Shown here in pieces: positions 55,727-64,000 of a stretch of 64,000 nucleotides of DNA. Source of the DNA: Rapana venosa (Eukaryota > Mollusca > Gastropoda > Neogastropoda > Muricidae). The stretch spans positions 11,224,631 to 11,288,630 of the forward strand of contig CM054135.1 of assembly GCA_028751875.1 (NCBI GenBank), in the 5' to 3' direction. The position numbers were made by a program, and so were the translations under genes. Position 1 is the stretch's first letter, and each line of letters begins with the position of its first letter. A model generated the notes under the pieces. It saw only the letters and a list, made by a program, of their open reading frames with translations, ran no database searches and had not been told where the DNA came from.

Positions 55727-56226
55727 NNNNNNNNNNNNNNNNNNNNNNNNNNNNNNNNNNNNNNNNNNNNNNNNNNNNNNNNNNNNNNNNNNNNNNNNNN
55801 NNNNNNNNNNNNNNNNNNNNNNNNNNNNNNNNNNNNNNNNNNNNNNNNNNNNNNNNNNNNNNNNNNNNNNNNNNNNNNNNNNNNNNNNNNNNNNNNNNNN
55901 NNNNNNNNNNNNNNNNNNNNNNNNNNNNNNNNNNNNNNNNNNNNNNNNNNNNNNNNNNNNNNNNNNNNNNNNNNNNNNNNNNNNNNNNNNNNNNNNNNNN
56001 NNNNNNNNNNNNNNNNNNNNNNNNNNNNNNNNNNNNNNNNNNNNNNNNNNNNNNNNNNNNNNNNNNNNNNNNNNNNNNNNNNNNNNNNNNNNNNNNNNNN
56101 NNNNNNNNNNNNNNNNNNNNNNNNNNNNNNNNNNNNNNNNNNNNNNNNNNNNNNNNNNNNNNNNNNNNNNNNNNNNNNNNNNNNNNNNNNNNNNNNNNNN
56201 NNNNNNNNNNNNNNNNNNNNNNNNNN
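55727..56226. other. Assembly gap of 500 N
   Basis: Exactly 500 N, a placeholder length that implies unknown true size. Sequence quality is poor on the left and a repeated segment starts on the right. Confidence 1.
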
Positions 56227-56285
56227 TATCCACCAAAAAAAAACAAAAAAACGCAAAACAAAACCAAACAAACAAGCAAAACCAG

Positions 56286-56424
56286 TGTTGTGTTTGCTGT
56301 TGTTTATCTAACTCATTAAAACAGACTTAGAGACATGGAGAAGATGCTCCTGACGATCTCCCAGAGCAGTCCTGAGTGGCCTCCTTTGTCATAGAAAGTA
56401 CCCGGAAGACAACAATGCCTAATT
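56286..56424 (-). mobile_element. Gypsy LTR outer part, second copy
   Basis: It starts TGTTGTGTTTGCTG at 56286 and matches 27698-27838, here in clean form, ending in AATT at 56421-56424, where DIRS begins. Even the A-rich flank (56227-56285, ending CAAAACCAG) is the same as in the first copy. No gypsy interior follows in this copy. Confidence 0.75.
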
Positions 56425-56752
56425 CTTGCTCATTTCCTGTATACCTCCACTACAGGCACATGAGAAACCGTGCGCAGCCTACTGCCAGTTTGTGCCTAGC
56501 CACCTTACTGACCAGACCTGTTATCATATCGCCTCTCGCTGTGTCACAATGCCCATCACTATCAGGAATCTGAGCATAAGCTATAATATAGTTCTAGTCC
56601 TAGCCTTTCTTGGTTTCTTTTGATTTGTGTTCAAAACTGTTTGCTTTTTATCACCACCTGTTTTTGGTTTGGTTTGTAGTGCTGGTGAAATACTGTGTAT
56701 TGTGGATAAGTGTTCTGTGGGAAAAAAGAATTAAATAAAAATAAAAATAAAA

Positions 56753-57833
56753 ATTGAGGTCTATTCTGCTGATTACTCTAGTGACCAGGAATTGGTGATG
56801 GATCTGTCTAATGAAGAAGAACCACAAGCTGTCATTTCTACCGAAAGGGAACCATCTCTCGGAGATATTTTGACAACAATCCAAAATCTCTCTAGAGAAG
56901 AATGGAAAGAAGTGCACGGCACTCGGGGAAGAGAAAAATGAGCGCTGGCTCAGACAGAGAACCCCTTGTGGAAAATGAAGGGAAAAGAAAGAAGGCAGGC
57001 AGCGATTCAGAAACTGTTGCTGACAGTGTTTCTGATGAGAGGGCAGAGGAGCTGGAGAAAGAACTGATGGCAGAATCTACAGAGGATGAGGATAAAGATG
57101 ATGACATTTTCGCGGAAATGGCATCCCTTGATGATAATGAGGAAAAAGGGCCACCTGTTTCTGAAAAACTGGCAAAACTGCTTGAGTCCAGATTTGGATC
57201 TAAACTCCTAGACAGGAAACTGAGGGAAAAACTTACCAAGTACCCTATTCCCCAAAACTTGTTCTTACCTGGGCGTTCCCGAAACAAACCAGGAAGTTTT
57301 TTCTGTTCTCAAGCCCTTCTCACAAAAGACAGATGTCAGGATGGCAAATACACAAAAAACCCTGTCAAAAGCTGCCATAGCGGATAACGCTTTGCACTGA
57401 CCGACTTCTGAAGGTAAGAGATACCATCTCAGGGCTGGATGCAGCTAAAGTACTCGGTGAACTGACCGGATGCATAGCCCATCTTTCAGACGCCCTAGCC
57501 CTCACAGGTCATGCCAACCATGACCTGTCCCAGAAACGGAAAGAAATGCACCAACCCTGCCTACCCCGTGAACTCTCTGGCATATGTGCACCGCATGTTG
57601 CCATGACACCAGAACTACTGTACAGCGCCGAGTTTCACAAAGCATTGAAAGAAGTACAGGAGTCCCAGAAACTCCGTCAGAGCATGCTGGCCAGCAAAAG
57701 AAAACCACATGGCAGAACAACAACACCAGCTCTTTTTTTTAAGCCGGAAGCCATGGAGGCAAGGGCAGACAAACGAGATGTTTTGGAAGAAGGGACTGAA
57801 CCGCCCCTCCCTTCTGGAAAGAAGGTTAGTTAA
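56753..57833 (+). pseudogene. DIRS gag-like protein, copy 2
   Basis: The region from the Met at 56798 is acidic (MDLSNEEEPQAV, LSREEWKEVHG). It then continues one frame over (about 56940-57387) with KRKKAGSDSETVADSVSDER, an Asp/Glu-rich stretch and LLDRKLREKLTKYPIPQNLF. After another shift (57390-57833) the blocks are LGELTGCIAHLSDALALTGH, LPRELSGICAPHVAMTPELL and EFHKALKEVQESQKLRQSML. This is the gag-like first protein of DIRS elements by position. There is no zinc knuckle. Two frameshifts interrupt it. Confidence 0.65.
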
Positions 57834-57869
57834 TTTGAACTTTGCCTCTCACGGTGTGCTTATCTTAAA

Positions 57870-58500
57870 GGGAAGCATGATAAATTTACAGCAGGAAGCA
57901 TTAAGGAAAAGTTGTCTGGCTGGAATGTATTAACTTCTGACCCTGATGTACTTGAAACAGTTGAAGGAATTAAAATCACTTTTGATGATTGCCCAGAAGA
58001 TATAAAGCAAAGTTGGCAAAGGCCATTTAACAAACATGAAAATTATGCCTATTGACTCTGAAATAGAAAACCTGTTAAAAAGGATTGTGATTAAAGAATC
58101 CTATGCCCAGAATCAGATGCGATCACAAATTGTCCTCACCTACCTCTTGTTAGGGAGAAAAAAAAGATTGGATCATTTAGAACGATTTTAAATCAAACTC
58201 TAAAGAAAATGTAAATTACTAAGAAATGTCAAGATGGAAACAATACCTTCAGCTTTGGATCTAGTGATGTCTAAATGTTATTTGTGCAATCAATTGATCT
58301 GAGAGATGCTCTATTATGTCATAGCAGTAGAGGAGACTTTCAGAAATACCTTGAAATTCAGATGGAAGGAAAAACCTGTAAACTGTTTTCAGGCAGCTCC
58401 ATGGGACTCCAGTCCGATTTCCCAGAAAATTCATTCAACAAAACTTATGAAACCTGTTCTAGCATGCTTACATGATATGGGTCACTCAGATTAACTTCAT
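57870..58500 (+). pseudogene. DIRS reverse transcriptase remnant, copy 2
   Basis: In changing frames this reads GIKITFDDCPEDIKQSW, a segment matching the RRKKDGSxRxILNLK finger motif near 58150-58190, and a palm segment with IDLRDALL near 58290, matching the S-I-D-L-x-D-A-Y motif A of DIRS/gypsy enzymes. Indels prevent a single frame. The later catalytic YxDD is not readable. Confidence 0.6.
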
Positions 58501-58904
58501 CCCATTGCTGATAGTTTAATTTGCTGGAGAGTCTGAAACAGAAGTTGTACAGTGTGTGACAGACAGATAAAACTTAATAGACTATCCTAGGAATCTATGT
58601 CCAGAAGAGAAATCTCAGTTCATACCTGTCCACAGTAAGTCACATACCCTGGGTTTGGTTCAAATGAACGCCCATAAACATTCCCCCAATGCTGACAGAT
58701 GAACCGAAACAGAAAACTGTTGTGCATGCACGAGAATTATTCAGTCATAAGAATGTTTAAAACCATAACATCTCTGGCATCTTGTATTGGACTAATGGTT
58801 TCTTGTTTTCTTGCTGTTGCCACTATGGGATCCTTTGTACTACACGAGCAACTTCTGCACAAGAAACATGTTTTGCACTCTCACAACAACAGTAAGTGAA
58901 ACGG

Positions 58905-59130
58905 GATAAAGTCCTCCAGTGTTATGCCTTGTGTGCTGGTGGGAACAGATGACAACCATTTACAAAACGCGCAAACACCACGGGACTGGACGTCAAACAA
59001 AAAGCACATGAGTGCTTATTCCATTATCCTCGGGACAAAAAATCATCTGAGCGCTTTTGCGATTCTGTTGCATATACGATTCAGCGCTATATAAATTCAC
59101 CATACATTATTATTTATTATTATTATTATA
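58905..59130 (+). mobile_element. SINE with an L2-like 3' end, inside DIRS copy 2
   Basis: It carries the SINE-A body and tail blocks (GCACATGAGTGCTTATTCCA, TTATCCTCGGGACAAAAAAT), followed by ATTCAGCGCTATATAAATTC and a TTATTATTATT tail like the L2 3' end. A smeared counterpart is at about 30460-30690 in copy 1, so the insertion predates the duplication. Confidence 0.6.
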
Positions 59131-59469
59131 TCAGCTGAAGGAAACAGCAGAGCTAGATTGGTGTATCAATAACATAGACAAACCATAAGGCTCCTATTCA
59201 GAGATCAATCCCCCTACTTACTATAAGCGACAGACAGCTCAGGTACAGGATGGGGTGCTTGGATTGTTGAGACCAAAGCCCAAACACAAGGCTGGTTGAG
59301 TGAGAAAGACAAAGAAGGACATTAAACTCTGGAGCTATTAGCTTGTCTTTTTGGCTCTCCAATCTTTGTTGCATGACAAACTGCATGTTCACGCCAAAAA
59401 ATCATGTCTGATAACACAAGCACAATTGGTTTGAATTAAACAACATGGGTTTCTAACAGATCAAAACAG

Positions 59470-59940
59470 CTGAAATGATGTGTCCCACAAATCTGGCATT
59501 GGTGCAAAGGCAGGAACATATGGCTCAGTGCTGCCCACCAATCCCTGAGTTTGATAATATTCGGCTGAACAGGCTGCTAGCCAGGCCACATAGACACAGA
59601 ATGAAACTTGAGCTTCATCTACTTCTCTCTGAGGCTCTGAATATTCTAGATATAAAACTTGACAATTGACTTGTTGTCCTTCTCAGATTATACTTTTCAG
59701 TTTTCCAGATATTGTCTTTCTGCCTGACCCAGAAGCATGTGGCTAACTGATAATTTAGCTTATTGGCGGTAATGAACACTGTCTATTGCTTTCCCCCTTT
59801 CTCCATTCTATCCCCGGTGTCCTGGCAAAGTTAAAAAAAAGACAAAGCAAGAGGGGTTTATCAGTACGCACCCAGCCTGGAAAAACCAGCCTTTTTGGCC
59901 CGCACTAATGAAAATCCTCACAGCCCAGGCCAGTCCCCTT
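59470..59940 (+). pseudogene. DIRS RNase H remnant, copy 2
   Basis: The same blocks as 31069-31480 (ACATATGGCTCAGTGCTGCC, AATATTCTAGATATAAAACT) are present, with many indels, so no frame survives. Confidence 0.65.
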
Positions 59941-59999
59941 GTCTGCCCAGAACACTCTACTACTGACACAACCAAGACAAAAGGAGAATGAACAGACCC

Positions 60000-61075
60000 T
60001 CTCTAAAGCAAAACTTCGACTTTTGTTAGCTCTGCAAAGAGTCAGGGATAGATTCCAGCAACACATAGGTTTTTTCTGAGGACACTCACACCAGTATCTC
60101 TCATGTCCTGCATGGCGAACCCCCAACAAAACAGATGTATGATGTGTACATACCAAAGAGGAGACAGGTTACCTTGTGCCAGGTGGAATCAGTTTCACCA
60201 CCTCTAGCCATCAGCTGTAAATTTTTTCTGGGCATCTCTGTTGAAAGAGGGATATTTCATCTAGCCCTGTTGGCGCACCCTGGTTCCCCACTTAAGTTTT
60301 TTTACTCCAACAACTATGAAGGGGCTACGTTTCGGACCAACATGAACTTGTAAAAAGATTTATGAGGGTCGTTTTTGAAGAAAAACCACCACCATCACCA
60401 AAGTACACCAAACTTGGGATGTAAATATATGTGCTTAAAATGCTAGAAACGCGGTATGGGTCTCCAGCACGGTATCAACTAATGTTCAAAGAACTGACAA
60501 TGAAACTGTGATGTTAATTGCACTGCTGTTCCGGTCAGAGGTGGACCAAACTATGCTGCACTCTGACATAGATAATATTCTACTCAATGAGGCAACACAA
60601 ATGTGTATTTTATGTAAATAGTTCTTATACCACATCAAGAAGAGGAGCCCATCAATCCACCTATTGAACTCCATGGCTTCGCGTAATAAGGAGCTCCTGT
60701 GTGTATGTTCACATCATTGCAATGAAATACCTTAGACAGAAAAAACGAACTGAGGGCCTCAGATTTCCACTGGACATTTGTTTTATCTCTCCCAACACCG
60801 CACAGAGGAGCTATAGCGATACCATCTCTCGCTGGCTGAAACGAGGATGGAGAGGGCATCATAGACATGTACACACTTCACAGGCACAGTACCAGGTTCC
60901 AGCCGTACTTCAGCTAGCAAAACTTGCAGACACTTCCAATACACATCATAATAAAAGCAGCTTGGATGGCCGAATGTATCCACATTTGCAAAATTTTCTA
61001 TAATAAGAATGTCGGGACCAATACCTGAGGATGGGCAGTTCATCATGAAGCCGCGTTTTCCTATCACAGAAGTAA
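60000..61075 (+). pseudogene. DIRS tyrosine recombinase remnant, copy 2
   Basis: Nucleotide-level match to 31560-32571, with an indel every few tens of bases. No catalytic frame remains. The errors look like uncorrected long-read indels rather than decay. Confidence 0.65.
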
Positions 61076-61146
61076 GGTAGGACCATGTTTCTTTTTTCAT
61101 GTGATGATGTGTGTTTCGTCTGAGAGAACACTGTGCTCTCTCAAAT

Positions 61147-61296
61147 CTCATGTGCCTGTAGTGGAGGTATACAGGAAATGAGCAAGAATAAACATACAAC
61201 ATAAAGCGGAGACCTTTTTACCTGTAGAGTTTTGACAGCTGTTTGCAAATTCTTCTTGTGAATTTATTGTAAACCAGAACAGAGTGCACATGCCCT
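61147..61296 (+). repeat. DIRS internal complementary region, copy 2 (cut)
   Basis: CTCATGTGCCTGTAGTGGAG onward is the reverse complement of the left end (56421-56465). It stops at TGCCC, 61291-61295. Confidence 0.75.
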
Positions 61297-64000
61297 CAGC
61301 TCCTGTCCCTCACTACTCCCTCCTCCCCTCCGCCCCCTCCGCATCCCATCTCCGGCCCCACCCCACTCTTCACCCCCGCCGCCGTGCCCCTCTATCTACC
61401 AACCCCCCATCCTCCCAAACGCCTTCCCCCTCTCCTCCTCCTCCACTCCTCTCCCTCACTCCGCCCCCTCTCCTCGGCCCTCTCCTCCCCTCTCCCACCT
61501 ATCCCGCCCCTCACCTCCCTCCACTCCTCCTCCCCCTCCCCACCACCCCACACCCCTACACCACTCTCACCCTCCCGACCACCCAACCCAATCCAACTAA
61601 TCCGCCTTCCCAGGCCCCCTCTCCATCCCCCCTCATCACTCTCCCCCCCACCACCCACCCCCCCCAGCTCACCACACCACATCATCACCCCCACGTGCCT
61701 CCCCCTCCACCCACCCAACACTCACGCCAAAACTGCAACAACCACCAGCCAAACAAAAACACATCCCACTCCCCCACCAACCAACCACATCCCCACCCCT
61801 CCCCTCTCCTCCCTCCCATCCAAATACGCACCCATCACCACCCAACCAGCTCGCCACACACACCCTCCCTCTACCACACCCCACCATCCACCATACCATC
61901 CAACCTCCCAAATCCCTCACTCTCCCCACCACTCACCTACACCCCCCCACCAAACCCCACTCACACTCTCATCCCGCACCATTGCCCTCCCCCATCCCTC
62001 CTCACCATCCCTACATGCCCCTTGCCCCACCCACCACCTCAACTCCACCCCCCAACTCTCGCCCAACTGCCCCCACCATCCCAGCCCATCTCACTACGCC
62101 TCCCCCTCTCCCACCCCCCGATCCCCCCCTCCTCCAACACCAGCGCCTCCCCTAAACACGCCCACCCTCCCACGCCCCCTCCCCTCCCATCCCCTACCTC
62201 ACCATCACTCCTCTCCCTCCTCCTCCCTCCCACCCTCCTCTCCCCTACCTCCTCCCCTCGTCTCTCTCTACTCCCTCTCTCTCTCTCGCACACCGCCCCT
62301 CGATCCTCCCCCTCCTCCCTCTCTTCCTCTCCTCTCCCCTCCCTCCCCTCCCATCAACAACAACAAACCCACACCCGCCCCTCTCCCCCCACTGCCCCCC
62401 TCCCCCCCTGCCCCACCCACCATTCTCCCACACCAGCCCACCTCAATCCCCACCTCCCCCCACTCGCCCGCCCACTCCACCACCCAATCCCCATGCCCAC
62501 CAACACTGCCCACTGGCCCACACAATCGTACCAGACCCAAAGCCCTCCACAAGTAAACACAACCCCCCCCCAGGCCCCACTGCCCCACACTCATCCCCCC
62601 ACCCCCCCCCACGCCCCCGACCTCCTACTACCCTCCCCACCAATCCTCGCCCACCAATACCTCCCCACCCGCCTCATCGGCCCTCAGCTCGCCCCCCCCC
62701 ATCCCATCGACAAGCCCCCTCCACCCCCCGACCTCGCCACACCACATCCTTCTCTACGAACAACCATCCACCAACACAATGCCCCCCCCACCTCCTCATC
62801 TCCTCCACCCACCAAACTCACCCCCCCAGCCCGCCCCCCCCAGCCCTACCCCACCCTACACTACATCCCCCTCACCCCCCGCCACCAGATCAACTCCCCC
62901 ACTCCCCCACCCGACCCTACCGCCCACTCAACCAACCATGCGATCCCCAACCATCTGCCCACCCTGCCCAAGCCCAACCGCCCCCAACCCACATCACTGC
63001 CCAAGCCCACCCAATCCAACCCGCCACACACCATCCCCAGAACCAACCCCCCGCCCACTATACCCCCCCACTCTACGCCCACATCCCCCAGCCCCCCCGT
63101 CACCCCTTCTCCCAGAATCCCTCCCCTCCACCCTCTCCCCTGGCCCCACTCGCCCACCCAACCGAACAAAGCTCTCTCTCACCCAGCCCACAACATCCTC
63201 ACAGCCCCTCCCCGCCCCCCCATCCGGCCCACCCCCCAATTGCCCCATTGCCCTCCCCCGCACCTCTCACACCGCCCCCCCCAAACCCACCCACTCCCCC
63301 CCCGCCCACACCTCCCACTCCCACCTGACCAAATCTTCCACGCCCAATCGAACACCCCGCCCCGCCACCCCAAGTCCACCCTCCATCCTCAAACACCCCC
63401 TATAGCCAAACCATCGCCAAACCCACGCGCCTCCTACCCAACCACTACCCCATACGCCCCTCCCCAGCCCACCCTCCCCCACCCAAACCGCCGACCACCC
63501 GCCCGCAAATCCACACCACCCTCCTCACAGCCCACTCCACGCCCTACACTGCCCCCTCCATTATCCCTGACCCACCCCATAACCTCACTAGCCTCATCTC
63601 GCCCCCCTATCCCTACGCCCCACACCACCCACATCTCGCATCGCCCACGCCCATCCCATCTCCCATTCTACCACAACCAATCCCCCCCAACCCCCTCCCC
63701 ATATATCCACCCATTCTCATCCCCCTCAACCTCCACCCCCTCTCCTACCACCCCCACCTCCCATCACGACCCCAACACCCCCACCCACGCCAGCCCCCCA
63801 CATTTCGTCAACTAACAGCCCCCCCCCCCCATCCTCTGCCCCACCGAACCACCCCCCCCCACACCCCTCCCGCCCAAACCACCCAGCCCAACCAAAAACG
63901 AACCACCTCCTACTCCCAACACAGCCCAATCCGCCCACAAACAACACTTTCCCGCATGCCCATCAACTAACACCGAGAAACACCATCAATCAAACTCCAA
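61297..64000. other. C-rich, nearly G-free tract (probable artefact)
   Basis: About 2.7 kb of sequence dominated by C with some A and T and very little G, beginning abruptly inside a DIRS element. It has no clear repeat period and no biological motif. A long open frame (61284-63815, Pro/Ser/Thr/His-rich) exists only because stop codons are rare: TGA and TAG need G, and TAA needs clustered A. No gene is proposed. Confidence 0.7.

Larger units (their letters stand above)
56425..61296 (+). mobile_element. DIRS-like retrotransposon, copy 2 (right end missing)
   Basis: Collinear with 27839-32778. The 5' half (to about 59450) is clean and the 3' half has scattered single-base indels relative to copy 1. 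The left inverted repeat is 56425-56500, and the internal complementary region starts at 61147. The match stops at about 61296 inside that region and gives way to the C-rich tract. The target site, flank and an internal SINE are shared with copy 1, so this is the same insertion duplicated (in the genome or in the assembly), not an independent one. Confidence 0.85.

Noticed and set aside
61284..63815. 843-codon open frame rich in Pro, Ser, Thr and His
   Set aside because: The frame is open because the tract is nearly free of G, so stop codons are rare. It has no domain and no start context, and it begins inside a DIRS element.

Overview
This is a fragment of a metazoan nuclear genome. It contains split genes with GT-AG introns, long introns, LINE, LTR, DIRS and tRNA-derived SINE retrotransposons, many di- and trinucleotide microsatellites, and a 500-N scaffold gap. 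The SINE style and repeat mix suggest a lophotrochozoan, most likely a gastropod or other mollusc; that placement is inference. No bacterial, CRISPR or rRNA signals are seen.

Two host genes can be supported, both on the + strand. The first is the 3' part of a glycosyltransferase gene with a DXD motif: exons 7667-7825, 9309-10057, 10845-11154 and 23229-23468, all with phase-matched GT-AG junctions. The visible 485 residues appear to hold two tandem copies of the same sugar-transferase fold, and only the second keeps the DxD residues. The second gene is the 5' end of an unkempt (CCCH zinc finger/RING) gene: first coding exon 54190-54245, a 106-bp intron, second exon 54352-54561. Its next exon is not found before the gap or after it.

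Layout: 1-7440 is poor, homopolymer-smeared sequence in which a CR1/L2-type LINE and SINE tails can still be recognised. 7441-23468 is the glycosyltransferase gene, whose 12-kb last intron holds two antisense RTE-like LINEs, several SINEs and an 860-bp tRNA-headed element with a 15-bp target duplication. 23469-27697 is intergenic with repeat fragments. 27698-38225 is a nested retroelement stack: a minus-strand Ty3/gypsy element whose 3' LTR is split by a DIRS-like element, which itself carries SINE insertions; a truncated RTE copy sits between the LTR and the gypsy interior. 38226-45435 is mostly SINEs, an L2 inside a SINE, an antisense L1-type ORF1 remnant and microsatellites. 45436-52990 is a LINE interrupted by a 3.2-kb RTE-like LINE and by an L2; each insertion is bracketed by a target duplication. 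54190-54561 is the unkempt start. 55727-56226 is the gap. 56227-61296 repeats the gypsy-LTR/DIRS segment of 27637-32778, including the same outer flank and the same internal SINE. 61297-64000 is a C-rich, almost G-free tract that looks like an artefact.

The retroelements are mostly broken copies, so apart from the two host genes the window is a record of repeated insertion. Base quality varies sharply along it: 1-7440, 27720-31015 and 36240-39760 are homopolymer-smeared, and 59460-61296 is indel-rich. Reading-frame breaks in those stretches should not be read as biology.
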